The position numbers and the translations under genes are program-made. The notes under the pieces are model-generated. The model was given only the letters and a program-made list of their open reading frames with translations. It was not told the DNA's origin and did no database searches. From Leptotrichia sp. oral taxon 847 (GTDB taxonomy: Bacteria; Fusobacteriota; Fusobacteriia; Fusobacteriales; Leptotrichiaceae), in contig NZ_CP014231.1 of the NCBI RefSeq assembly GCF_001553645.1, forward strand, positions 2,108,001 through 2,172,000: DNA of 64,000 nucleotides. The letters are read 5' to 3'. Below, in pieces: positions 25,941 to 35,403 of the stretch (position 1 is the first letter of the stretch; the number at the start of each line of letters is the position of its first letter).

Positions 25941-27137
25941 GATACTTAAATCCACAACTTTACTTTTTCTTAATATGTTTAATGCTCCATTACAATCTGC
26001 ATTTATGAGTTTACCTTTTTTTGTTTGATATAGTCCTCTTTTTATTCTTTTTCCACTGAATATATATTCTTTTTGATTTTCTTTATCATATATTGGAATT
26101 TCATCTCCATCAAAGAAACTTGCTTTTGATGTATAACTCTCTTCTTGCAGTTTAAATTCTATTCCATATAGTTTACATAGATATATTAATTTATCTCTTA
26201 ATTTTCCATATGGTATATTCACAAAATTTTGATTATTTATACTTCCTATATTTGAATTTCTTTGAAAATCCTCATTATATCCTAAAACTATCTTTCCTAT
26301 ATCATTATTAAGACAATAATTTACAATTATTCTTCCTGCTTTTGAAAGATAATCATTTATACGATTATTTCTCTTTCTAGTTATTCTCTTTTGTCTTAAT
26401 GTTGTGCGGGAGGTCTTTTGTTTATCTTTTATGCTTTGTAATTTTGCATTTATCTTGTTATAGTATTGATTTATTGATTTTAATTTTCTACCATCTATTA
26501 AAAATGATGCTCCATTATTAGTTACACAAGTACAAAGATTGTCTATACCTAAATCTATTCCTAGTCCATTTTCTTTATTTAATTCCCTTTGAACTTCTTC
26601 TACTTCATAAGTATATTGAATTTCAAAGTACCTAGAATGTTGTTTGGGTATTATTCTAATCTCTTTTATTTTCTTGCCTTTTAATACTGGTGGTAGTTTA
26701 ATTTTAACTTCTTGATGAGTTTTCTTAAACGAATTTGAATAAGGAACTATCAGAATATCATCTTTTAATCTTACAAAACCTATAACAAGAGTTGTAAATC
26801 CATCTTTAGCAAGATATTTAGGTAATTTTATTTTTTTATTATCATATTGACCATTCTTAGCAAGTTTTAAAAGTCCAAAAAATGATTTGAAACTTCCGTC
26901 TACTTCTTTTAGAATTTGTTGAGCCATATTAGAATTTAATTTCTTGTAATTCTCACTGTTTTTAAGCATTTTATAGTTTTCATTATAACTTAAATACTTT
27001 TTCTTATTAAAATAGTATTGTCTAATATTATATATAGCTTCATTAGTTAAGTTCTTTGCTATATGACATAGATATTTTAAAATTCTAAACTCCTTTTTAC
27101 TAAGATGTTTTACTTGTTGTTTTAAAGTTAAATACAT
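25890..27137 (-). CDS. tnpB: RNA-guided nuclease TnpB (IS605 OrfB family)
   Basis: 415 residues. RuvC catalytic residues are visible: Asp in GLGIDLGIDNLCTC (about 193-206), Glu in IVLGYNEDFQ and Asp in INADCNGALNIL. The zinc-finger CxxC pairs of canonical TnpB are missing; the region reads SYTSKASFFDGDEIP, a form I know from other clostridial/fusobacterial TnpB subtypes. It likely cuts DNA at vacant target sites to keep the element in place. ATG 27137 has AAAGGAGGTG just upstream; the GTG four codons earlier lies inside that RBS. Confidence 0.92.
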   Translation of the reverse strand: MYLTLKQQVKHLSKKEFRILKYLCHIAKNLTNEAIYNIRQYYFNKKKYLSYNENYKMLKNSENYKKLNSNMAQQILKEVDGSFKSFFGLLKLAKNGQYDNKKIKLPKYLAKDGFTTLVIGFVRLKDDILIVPYSNSFKKTHQEVKIKLPPVLKGKKIKEIRIIPKQHSRYFEIQYTYEVEEVQRELNKENGLGIDLGIDNLCTCVTNNGASFLIDGRKLKSINQYYNKINAKLQSIKDKQKTSRTTLRQKRITRKRNNRINDYLSKAGRIIVNYCLNNDIGKIVLGYNEDFQRNSNIGSINNQNFVNIPYGKLRDKLIYLCKLYGIEFKLQEESYTSKASFFDGDEIPIYDKENQKEYIFSGKRIKRGLYQTKKGKLINADCNGALNILRKSKVVDLSILYNRGELNTPKRIRIV

Positions 27138-27239
27138 AGATATCACCTCCTTTTCATCAGAGATATTATACCATGTATTCTACATTTTATCTGTCAAAAA
27201 AGTAATATTTTTTATTTATTTTTAAATATTTTTAAAGTT

Positions 27240-27759
27240 TTTAAAACCCCACAACAGTGGGAAGCGTCGTTCACATAAGTTCGCTACTACTTATGCAGTT
27301 CTCAAAGATTTTATATCTTATGAACTTCTTGTTATCTCTAACAAGCACAGACTATATCTTATCCATATCTTATATTCATAACAATTATATTTGTTACTAC
27401 CTAAGATTTAGGTGAAACCACTTCCAATACCAATCGCTTGTATTGTACTCCCCTCACGAGGGATAGTCGTTGAACTTTCCTTTTCAGGCTTAGCTGCTGA
27501 TTGTCTATTATCATAATGTTTAGGATTTAACCTTGCACCATCTAGTATATTTTTTTTGCTTTCGCTACCTTCACATTTGCCTCTTATGAGTAAGATTGCT
27601 ATGTTGTGGTCATACTAGCTTTAAGAGTTCCCAGCAATTCAGTTTCTTTGTTGCACGGTTTTTCTTCCGTGTCTACATACAAGTTTCCCTATATGCTTAC
27701 TAAAATTCTCAAACAATTCATCTCATGACTAAAAGTCGCGAGTGTTCTTGCATTATTTA
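27240..27759 (-). ncRNA. Group I self-splicing intron core
   Basis: Conserved elements are in the right order on the minus strand: P (AATTGCTGGGAACTC, 27618-27639), Q (AATCAGCAGCTAAGC, 27486-27503), R (GTTCAACGACTATC, about 27462-27475) and S (AAGATATAGTCTG, 27348-27360). P4 pairs TGCTG with CAGCA, a compensated change from the usual GCGGG/CCGCA, and P7 pairs GACTAT with ATAGTC exactly. A P7.1-like hairpin CCCTCGTGAGGG follows R, as in IA2 introns such as CdISt1. The 3' splice site would be at the far end of the tnpB part, near 25820. Confidence 0.88.
27722..27743 (-). repeat. IStron left-end hairpin
   Basis: Minus strand CTCGCGACTTTTAGTCATGAG forms a stem-loop related to the right-end hairpin, about 17 bp inside the boundary with exon 1. 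Confidence 0.65.
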
Positions 27760-28932
27760 ATAAAATTCCTTTTGCAATGTTTCATAACTCATATTTTTAG
27801 GCTTGAATACGACTGTTTCAGTGTCGTAGTAATACCAGTCCTCTGTAAGCAATCTGCCTTCTTCTTTTAACTGATTAAAAAAAGGTGTTCCTGGATACGG
27901 AGTAATTATGTTATATCTTGGCACATCTACTCCAATTTCCTCAATAATATCGGGAATTTGGCGAATTGACTCCACTGTGTCAGTTTCCATTCCTATCATA
28001 AGTGTGGAAAGGACTGATATTCCATAAGATTGAATCGTTTTTACGAGTTTTTTGTATTCTGCGACATTGTTAAATTTTTTATTTACTCCATCAAGATTTT
28101 CCTGAACAAAACTTTCCAAGCCAATAACCAAGCCTATACAGCCAGATTCTTTCATTAACTGCAGAATTTTTTTATCATTACCGATATTTATTGTTGCGGA
28201 AGCCGTCCATTTTATTTTTAATTTTTTCAATTCTTCCATTAGCTGAATGGCGTAATTTCTGTTGCCTAAAAAGTTTGGATCAAGGAATATCCATTTTTTG
28301 GGCTTATTTGTTTTTATTTCATTTATCACGTACTCTATGCTTTTTATCTGATTTTTTCCAGAATACATCTTTGTGATGGAGCAGTAGGAGCATTTATTTG
28401 GACAGCCGTTGTTTGCGACGATTGTGCCATAATTTTTGAAATATTTTTTATTTTTCAAAAGTTTTCGGTTTAATGGCTTCGGTTCATAATCATTTCCAAC
28501 GAGGTTAAAATATTCTCTTTTTGGAGTTCCATTTGTAAAATCTTCAAGAAACATCGGAAATGAAATTTCAGCAGCGCCCGTAATTACTGTATCAAAATAT
28601 TGTAATGCCTCTTCTTTCAAAGCTGTCGCATAATGTCCGCCAATTAATGTATACGCTCCTTTATTTTTCCAAAACTTGGCAATCTCTTTTGCCCTTTTCG
28701 ATCCTGAAATTACCGAAGAAATACAAATTACATCAAATTTTTCATTTTCATATTTTTTAGAAGTAGCATCCCATTTTTCCACACCTTCGTCGACAATAAC
28801 GACATCAGCGTTATACTTTCTGTCAATTAGTGATTCCAGCGTTATTAACGTAATTTGCGGATAATATTTTCTTTTGTGAATCGAGTTGTATTTGTAAATG
28901 TTATCCTTTGCTAAAACAAGCATTATTCTCAT
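27760..28932 (-). CDS. B12-type radical SAM protein (copy II), exon 1
   Basis: 391 codons covering the cobalamin-like domain and radical SAM barrel, with cluster motif C177-PNK-C181-SY-C184. Without splicing the frame stops at a TAA supplied by the IStron at 27757-27759, cutting about 52 residues from the C-terminus relative to paralogues. Intron splicing would continue into exon 2 at 25819. The start ATG overlaps the upstream gene's stop (ATGA), showing coupling to copy III. Substrate unknown. Confidence 0.88.
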
Positions 28933-30233
28933 AATTTTATTCCTTTTTTGTTATAAACTTCTTTTCGATTGATATAATTTACAGCAAGAAATACAAGGGC
29001 ATGTTTAAAATTGGCAGCACCGTCAAATAGCCTTTTCCAGATACTCGAATGTCTGTTATATTCCACCTTGCACTTCAAAATTCCCGCCTCAAATTCCTCG
29101 ATCGTCATATTATATGGCTCAAAGCACGCTTTCCCATAACGAAAGTTCTCATCCAGCCACCATCTTTCATAAAGAAGTCTTCCTTCTTTTTTTAATCTTT
29201 CATAAAAAGGAGTTCCTGGTATCGGCAATGCCGGGTTAAAGCCTGCAAGAAAAAATTTATGCTTTTTAGAAAATTCCAGAATCTCATCAAAGCAGTTTTT
29301 ATCATCATAATCATACCCAATTACATAGCTTGCGTGTACAAGTATCCTGTATTTTTTATAGATATCAATGATTTTTTCATAGTCAAACTTATAATTTGCA
29401 ACCTTTTTCATCTTCTTAATATTTTTTATATTTATATTTTCAAATCCCAGAAGCATTTCAATGCACCCCGCTTCTGACATCAATTTTATCAATTTCTCAT
29501 CTCTTGCAATATCAATACTGCCTTGACAAGCCCATTTTATCTTCAATTTTTTCAATTCTTCAAATAACTGCAAAGCCTTTTTCTTATTGGCAAAAATATT
29601 ATCATCCACAAAATAAACAATTTTTGCCCTTTTATTCGTTCTAAAAATTTCTTTTACCTCGTTTATCACATTTTCAATGCTCCTATGCTGAAAATCTCCC
29701 TTGTGAACCGCTCCAATTGTACAAAATTCACATTGGTGCATACACCCTCGTCCAAACTGAACTGGTACGACAAAAGAATATTTTTTCCCCTTGTAAATGC
29801 TTCTGTCGTAGACAACATCATTAATATCAGGCAATTTTGTACACCCATATCTCTTTTTTGGTACTCCATTTTCCAAATCACGCAAAAATTCATTCCAGGT
29901 AATCTCACCACTTCCCACACAAACCGTATCAGCATGTTCCTGCACCTCATCAGGCATAAGTGAAGCGTGATACCCTCCAATCATCACATAAACCCCACGT
30001 TTCCTATAATTATCCGCCAGTTCATAAGCCCGTCTAGCCGTCATCGTAAACGTAGAAATCACAACTAAATCAACCTCAAGATCCATCGGAATATCCTCAA
30101 TCCTATCATCAAACAGCATAAGCTCATGTCTAGTCTTATCCGTAAGCCCCGAAAGCACCGCAAAAGCCAGTGGCTCTATCGCATCATTGGAACGTTTCCC
30201 CCCCATATTTGGACGTAAAAAAGCTATTTTCAT
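28929..30233 (-). CDS. B12-type radical SAM protein (copy III)
   Basis: 434 residues. Cobalamin-like domain (KIAFLRPNMGG ... VMIGGYHASLMPDEVQEH), radical SAM motif C164-MHQ-C168-EF-C171, and C-terminal GFNPALPIPGTPFYERLKKEGRLL in part. The start at 30233 is set by AAGGAG 8 bp upstream; the longer reading begins inside the leader. Stop overlaps copy II start by 4 bp. Copies I, III and V share the ending ERWWLDENFRYG-type block, so they are close paralogues. Confidence 0.88.
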   Translation of the reverse strand: MKIAFLRPNMGGKRSNDAIEPLAFAVLSGLTDKTRHELMLFDDRIEDIPMDLEVDLVVISTFTMTARRAYELADNYRKRGVYVMIGGYHASLMPDEVQEHADTVCVGSGEITWNEFLRDLENGVPKKRYGCTKLPDINDVVYDRSIYKGKKYSFVVPVQFGRGCMHQCEFCTIGAVHKGDFQHRSIENVINEVKEIFRTNKRAKIVYFVDDNIFANKKKALQLFEELKKLKIKWACQGSIDIARDEKLIKLMSEAGCIEMLLGFENINIKNIKKMKKVANYKFDYEKIIDIYKKYRILVHASYVIGYDYDDKNCFDEILEFSKKHKFFLAGFNPALPIPGTPFYERLKKEGRLLYERWWLDENFRYGKACFEPYNMTIEEFEAGILKCKVEYNRHSSIWKRLFDGAANFKHALVFLAVNYINRKEVYNKKGIKL

Positions 30234-30251
30234 TTTTCTTCTCCTTATCAA

Positions 30252-30742
30252 TAATTTAATTTATTATCTTAAACATTATAATTAAATTTAAAATTTTATT
30301 TATATAAAGTTTTTAACTATTTTTTAAATATCACAATTGGTATTATTGAATTAAAATGTTGTGATTTTTTTGGAATAAAATTGATTGTCCGAGCAAAGCA
30401 AGTTTCATTTTCGCAGTAATTTTAAGTTTATCCAAATAATTAAAATCTTGGAAATTAATAATAAATATTTTTTAGTTTAATAAACCGGCGGAGCTTTTAT
30501 TTGTTCAGCTACGACTGTCTGACGACTGGAAGGAGGAGTTTCGGAGCTGGGCAAATAAAAGTCGGAGTCTAGCCATAGGTGCAGGATTTGCGGCAATGAG
30601 CAATCCTGCGAAAAAAAGAAAAACATAATAAAAATAGTAAAAACTGTTATTAAACAAAATAATCTAATATTAAATTCTATCAGAAAATAGAAACTATAAT
30701 TCCTTGCTAATATAGTATGTAATTCAAATTTTAAGATTAACA
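30252..30742. repeat. Intergenic region with diverged copies of the dispersed repeat
   Basis: TTGTGATTTTTTTGGA at about 30360 matches the arm at 44338-44352 in the same orientation, and the stretch 30484-30612 (CCGGCGGAGC..., then GCGGCAATGAGCAATCCTGC-like end) matches the arm near 36488-36606. Two blocks of the repeat family thus occur here in a different arrangement. No gene is supported. Confidence 0.55.
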
Positions 30743-32062
30743 TCAGATATTTGGAATATCAGAATTATCTGTCATTTTTTCAAAAGTAAATTCCTCCAAT
30801 TTATCTGCATAATGTCTGTATCCTAAATTTGTATTTAGAAGAATTGGTGCAATAATGCTAAATCTTGCAATTCTTTTTAAAATTGAGCTTACTTTATAAG
30901 TTTCCCTCCAAGCGTAAATTCCACCTTCCTGAAGTTCCTGTGCTGTCATTTTTTTTGGATGGAATACAGCGTGCTGAACGTCATACATTGTCCAGTTTTT
31001 TTCAAAAATTCTGCCTTGCTTTTGCAAATCATTGTAAAGTTTTGTTTTAGGAAATGGAGTTAATATAGAATATCTTGGCAAGTCAACTTTCATTTTTATT
31101 ACTTCCTCCACAGTTCGCTTGAATATATCCTTATCATCGCCATCTGCACCGAATGTAAAAGTTCCGTTTACAGCAATATCATAATGATGCAGCTTTTTCA
31201 TAAGCAAATGGTAATCAGCCATAACATTTACCCCTTTATTCATAGCCCGCAACGATTCCTTCGAAACAGCTTCAAATCCAATAAGCAAGCCCTTACAGCC
31301 ACTTTTTGCCATTAGCTTTATCATTTCGTCATCGTGAACAAGGTTGGAAGTTGCCAGCCCGAACCACCATTTTTTTAATGGTATCAGTTCTAAGAACAAT
31401 TTTTTTGCATAATTTTTGTCGGCAATTAAATTTAAATCTAAGAATAAAACTTCCTTTTTCTTAAAAGTCTCAATTTCCGCAATAATTTCATTAATCGGTC
31501 TTTTTAAAAATGTTGGATATAAAGCCTTTCCAACGCAGAAAGAACAGTCAAAAGAGCAGCCTTTGGTTGCCTCAATGCTGTTTATCGAAACATATCTTTC
31601 CTTTTTCAAAAGTTCCCTTTTTGGTAATTTCAAATTTTCCAGGCTATTTTCCTTCTGCACATAAAATTTCTTTAAACTGTTATTTCTCGCATCTTCCATT
31701 ATTTCCGTAAAAAGCCATTCAGAACGCCCAATTACAACAGAATCACAATGCTGTATCGCCTCTTCTGGACAAAGTGTCGGATGCGGTCCACCTAAAATAA
31801 CCTTTTTTCCTTTGCTTTTAAAGTATCTTGCGTATTTATACACTCTTTCCGAGGTTCCCGTAATAGAAGTCATAACCACAATATCCGCATCCAGTTCAAG
31901 CGGTATTTTTTCAATTGTTTCATCATGAATTACAACTTCGATGTCTTCTGGGATATACGCCGCAAGTGTCGATAATGTGAGCGGTGCATAGTGAATCGCC
32001 TTCTTAAATGTTCCGTTAAACCTGTACATTGCCCCTGCCGGTGCCAGTAATGCCACTTTCAT
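30743..32062 (-). CDS. B12-type radical SAM protein (copy IV)
   Basis: 439 residues; N-terminal KVALLAPAG and GGPHPTLCPEEAIQH cobalamin-like domain, radical SAM motif C169-SFD-C173-SF-C176. The C-terminus has ILTPFPKTKLYNDL and the paralogue-type basic tail. It is the most divergent of the five together with copy II. GGAGGATTTGGAG precedes the ATG, which overlaps the GH3 gene stop by 4 bp, so these two are coupled. A repeat-bearing 490-bp gap separates it from copy III. Confidence 0.88.
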   Translation of the reverse strand: MKVALLAPAGAMYRFNGTFKKAIHYAPLTLSTLAAYIPEDIEVVIHDETIEKIPLELDADIVVMTSITGTSERVYKYARYFKSKGKKVILGGPHPTLCPEEAIQHCDSVVIGRSEWLFTEIMEDARNNSLKKFYVQKENSLENLKLPKRELLKKERYVSINSIEATKGCSFDCSFCVGKALYPTFLKRPINEIIAEIETFKKKEVLFLDLNLIADKNYAKKLFLELIPLKKWWFGLATSNLVHDDEMIKLMAKSGCKGLLIGFEAVSKESLRAMNKGVNVMADYHLLMKKLHHYDIAVNGTFTFGADGDDKDIFKRTVEEVIKMKVDLPRYSILTPFPKTKLYNDLQKQGRIFEKNWTMYDVQHAVFHPKKMTAQELQEGGIYAWRETYKVSSILKRIARFSIIAPILLNTNLGYRHYADKLEEFTFEKMTDNSDIPNI

Positions 32063-33975
32063 TCTCCAAATCCTCCTGCAAATTTATTTTCCCAGCCAAA
32101 ATTTTTATCTAGCAGCCGATATTTTATATCGCCTATTTTCTGCTTTTTCGATTTTTCAGCCGTATAAGTCTTTAATCCATCCTTTTCTATTAAAAATACT
32201 CTTACTTTCCTCAACTGCCCCAATTTATACGCATATTCATAATGAAATGCCTTGCATAAACTGCTATTAATTTCATTTTCAATTTGTTTCCAATTAAATT
32301 TTCTATCTTCTTTTTTTATTTCTAAAAATAAAGTATAAAAAATTCCCCCCGTTTCATTTTTTACTGGTGCAAACAGTAAAAATTCCCCCTTTATATTATT
32401 TTCTTCCAATGTTGTTAAAACCTGCTTTTCCACAAACGAATTTTTTAACTTTTCCCCGACAATGTCAGAAAAATTGTTCATTCTCCCAACAAACTTTACA
32501 ATTGGAATTTTATGATAAAATCCTGTAACTTCCACAATATCATTCGTATTATATCTGTAAAGCCCTGCATTTGTCGTAACAACAACGCAATAACGCTCTC
32601 CCATCTCCAATTCATCCAAAAGTTTTGGGCTCCTGTTTTCCAGCTTATCATCAGAAACCTGAATAAATTCATAAAAAAACGAGTTATAGGCAATAGCGCT
32701 CCCATTTTTCACATTTTCCAGCGGAAAACTTACGATGCATTCCGTTGACATAAGCCCTTTTCCCTGAAATTTCAAATTTATGTTTTTTTTATTGGGATTC
32801 AATTTTTTCTTCAATTTTATAAAAATTTCATAGGAATCACTATCCGCCCAGCAGCCAACAAGCGAAAGCTTTTCCCAAATCACAGAGTAATCCACAAAGT
32901 TTTCCACAATTTTATTTCCTGATTTAGTTTCCAAATTCTTATTTTCAGCCATGATTTCATTCTCGTTATTTTTTTCCGTAATTTCCAAATTCTGAGTTTT
33001 ATCATTTTTACTCAAAATATTTTTTTCATATTCATCAAAATAATTTATCAAAAATTTACTTCTATTTTTTTTCCACAATTTTCTATACTTTTTCTTAATA
33101 ATCTGAAAATACTTTTTATTTCCCAAATTTTTATCGGCAAAAAACTCAGTGCCTAAATCCTCGCTTTTTACAATTTGACAAATCACTTTATGATTTTTTT
33201 CAATAAAGTCAAGCAAAATCATAAGAAACGATGGACTCCAGACAGAAATCATCGTAAGATTTTCTGACAAAAGCAGAAACACCGCTGTAATCAGCAAAAA
33301 ATCCTCCATATTCTGAATGTTTTTTATTTCTTTCGGAACTGTAAACAGTTTATTTAAGAAAAATGCAGAAACTTTATCAAAATATGAAGTATCATCTTCG
33401 ATTCCCACACGGATTCCTCCACTAGTTATAGCTTCTCGCCTTAAAATAGGAGAAACAGACCAGTAGGAACTTCCAAGAAAAAGTCTTTTATTATTTTGAT
33501 ATAAATTGTAAATCCATGCAAAAACGCCATTCATATAGCTTTTCAAAAATTTCTCTGTGTATGGAATATATTTCACATCGGATGTACTTCCGCTCGTAAG
33601 TTCAAATAGCTTGATTTTATCACTCAAAAGAACATTGTTTTCCCCACTTTTTTCCTTTTCTACAAACTCCTTAATATCCTCATAATTCACAATCGGAATT
33701 TTATTCTGAAACTTTTCTATTAATTCTTTTTCATTTTCTGCATTTAAAATTTGGCTTTCTGTTTCAAAAGTTTTTAAATATTCTGTATTTTTATTAGTTT
33801 TCAATATTTCCAAAAGTATTTTTACTTGTGTTTCCCGAATTTTATTTTTACTTTTTATATTGGAAATAAAATCTTTGTAGGATTTTTTACAAAAAAATAT
33901 GAATAATCTGTTTAAAATCACATATTTTAAATTTTTTACTTCATAAAATTTACTTTTTTTACCGAATTTTTTCAT
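32059..33975 (-). CDS. GH3-family acyl-adenylate ligase
   Basis: 638 residues of the GH3 auxin-responsive family, which adenylate carboxylic acids and in plants join them to amino acids. The ATP/AMP motif ELTSGSTSDVKYIPYT is at about residues 125-140, and the classic block LYRYNTNDIVEVTGFYHKIP with IVKFVGR follows near residue 470-495. An Asn/Lys-rich insertion sits at about 325-370. Plain inference: it activates an acid made or modified by the radical SAM enzymes and transfers it to an amine, alcohol or thiol. Start overlaps the copy V stop by 17 bp. Confidence 0.88.
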   Translation of the reverse strand: MKKFGKKSKFYEVKNLKYVILNRLFIFFCKKSYKDFISNIKSKNKIRETQVKILLEILKTNKNTEYLKTFETESQILNAENEKELIEKFQNKIPIVNYEDIKEFVEKEKSGENNVLLSDKIKLFELTSGSTSDVKYIPYTEKFLKSYMNGVFAWIYNLYQNNKRLFLGSSYWSVSPILRREAITSGGIRVGIEDDTSYFDKVSAFFLNKLFTVPKEIKNIQNMEDFLLITAVFLLLSENLTMISVWSPSFLMILLDFIEKNHKVICQIVKSEDLGTEFFADKNLGNKKYFQIIKKKYRKLWKKNRSKFLINYFDEYEKNILSKNDKTQNLEITEKNNENEIMAENKNLETKSGNKIVENFVDYSVIWEKLSLVGCWADSDSYEIFIKLKKKLNPNKKNINLKFQGKGLMSTECIVSFPLENVKNGSAIAYNSFFYEFIQVSDDKLENRSPKLLDELEMGERYCVVVTTNAGLYRYNTNDIVEVTGFYHKIPIVKFVGRMNNFSDIVGEKLKNSFVEKQVLTTLEENNIKGEFLLFAPVKNETGGIFYTLFLEIKKEDRKFNWKQIENEINSSLCKAFHYEYAYKLGQLRKVRVFLIEKDGLKTYTAEKSKKQKIGDIKYRLLDKNFGWENKFAGGFGE

Positions 33976-35287
33976 CTAAATTATCTCCAATTGGCAAATC
34001 CTGAAATTTCTTTATAACAGCCTTCTGCCCAAAGCTCAAAAACAGATACATAATGGAAAATGGTATATTTTTTGTCCTTTTTAACACATCAAAAGTTCTT
34101 CCCAAAATATTTTTTACAGAATGATAGGCATATCTTACTGCAATACACCTGTCACGAAATTCATTTGTAGAAATATCATAAGGTTCAAAAAATAAATATG
34201 AATATTTTTGCGGCTCCAGCCACCACTTTTTGTACAAAAGCCTTCCTTCCTTTTCCATTTTAAAATAAAGTTCGGTATTTGGGAAAGGTACGAGATAGTT
34301 AAACTGGACAAATTCCAGATGGTTTTTCTGTGCAAATTTTACAGTATCTTCAAACGTAGTGCCGATTTTTTCCTCAAACCCAAAAACGAATGTGGCATAA
34401 ATTCCAATGTTGTATTTATGTATAATCCGTGTTGATTCCTCAATATCTCCCAGCTTGTAGCTCCATTCCTTTTTCATATTGTCAAGAGCCTGCTTGTTTA
34501 TTGATTCATAACCGATTAAAATAAAAAGGCATCCGCTATCTCGCATAGCCGCAAGCAGTTTCTCGTTTTTTGCCATCGTTATCGCCCCTTGCGAAATCCA
34601 TTTTTTCTTTAACGGCTTTATCTTCTCACAAAGCTCCAACGCATATTTCGGATCTGCAACAAAGTTATCATCAGCAAAAAATATATATTTTGACTTTATA
34701 TGCTTCAATTCCTCAATTACACTATCAACAGGTCTTTTAGCATACCGTTTCTTATTAACTGCCGAAATTGCGCAAAATTCACAGTGATGAGGACACCCAC
34801 GCCCAGTTTCCACAACTGAAATTAAATATTTTTTCTTAAAAATACTTCTGTCGGGTATTAAAAATTTATTGCTAAGCCCCCCAATATAGAGTTTCTTTTC
34901 TGTCCCGTTCTTATAATCCTCAATAATTTTCCCCCAAATATCATCAGCATATCCTGTAACTACAGAATCTGCATACTTCATAGCCTCTTCTGGAACAAGC
35001 GAAGCATGTGTCCCCCCAACAATAACCTTCTTTCCTTTTTCCCTAAATCTTTTAGCAATCTCATATCCGTGCCGTGCCGTATACGTTTCCAAAGTAATTA
35101 CAACAATATCTGCATCGTTATCATAGTCAATTGCCTCAATCCTCTCATCAATCAGCTCACACTCAATATCATAAGGAGTCAATGCCCGCAAGTAAGCAAA
35201 CGTAAGTGGCTCAAACGTCCTCAACTGAAAAATATATTTCTGTCCCTTTTTCTTTCCAAATCCAGGATAAACAAACAACATCTTCAT
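33959..35287 (-). CDS. B12-type radical SAM protein (copy V)
   Basis: 442 residues; opening MKMLFVYPGFGKKKGQKYI is very like copy I. Cobalamin-like domain with GGTHASLVPEEAM, radical SAM motif C165-PHH-C169-EF-C172, and a C-terminus with NYLVPFPNTELYF and KKWWLEPQKYSY. ATG 35287 is chosen for AAAGGTG 8 bp upstream; a GTG three codons earlier lies within it. Overlaps the GH3 start, so the pair is coupled. Confidence 0.88.
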   Translation of the reverse strand: MKMLFVYPGFGKKKGQKYIFQLRTFEPLTFAYLRALTPYDIECELIDERIEAIDYDNDADIVVITLETYTARHGYEIAKRFREKGKKVIVGGTHASLVPEEAMKYADSVVTGYADDIWGKIIEDYKNGTEKKLYIGGLSNKFLIPDRSIFKKKYLISVVETGRGCPHHCEFCAISAVNKKRYAKRPVDSVIEELKHIKSKYIFFADDNFVADPKYALELCEKIKPLKKKWISQGAITMAKNEKLLAAMRDSGCLFILIGYESINKQALDNMKKEWSYKLGDIEESTRIIHKYNIGIYATFVFGFEEKIGTTFEDTVKFAQKNHLEFVQFNYLVPFPNTELYFKMEKEGRLLYKKWWLEPQKYSYLFFEPYDISTNEFRDRCIAVRYAYHSVKNILGRTFDVLKRTKNIPFSIMYLFLSFGQKAVIKKFQDLPIGDNLDEKIR

Positions 35288-35403
35288 AAAATTCACCTTT
35301 TTTATTTATTTAGCTTACAATATTTTATCATAAAAATCATTGAATTTTATTTTTTTAAAAAATCAAATTTTATTTTTTTAATCAAACTATTTAATTTCAA
35401 AAA

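Larger units (their letters stand above)
25820..27759 (-). mobile_element. IStron: group I intron plus IS605-type tnpB element
   Basis: An element of about 1.94 kb lying inside the radical SAM copy II gene. From 5' to 3' on the minus strand it has a left-end hairpin (27722-27743), a group I intron core (about 27240-27700), tnpB (25890-27137) and a right-end hairpin at the 3' boundary. No tnpA is present, so it would need TnpA in trans to move. No target duplication is expected for this family. The left boundary is near 27759 after exon sequence GAATTTTAT; the right one near 25820. Confidence 0.85.

Noticed and set aside
27410-27600. Open minus-strand frame (RGKCEGSESKKNILDGARLNP...) upstream of tnpB
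   Set aside because: At first it looked like a second transposase end, but it coincides with the Q and R elements of the group I intron, has no start or RBS and matches no transposase; the RNA explanation is better.
27721-27759. Simple truncation of radical SAM copy II by an insertion
   Set aside because: The intron core, the exact in-frame exon 2 and the restored length argue for splicing rather than a plain knock-out, although splicing is not proven.
30477-30743. 88-codon minus-strand frame after radical SAM copy IV
   Set aside because: It lies in the dispersed repeat, has no RBS, is mostly low-complexity hydrophobic residues and overlaps the stop of the upstream gene. It is more likely a chance frame.
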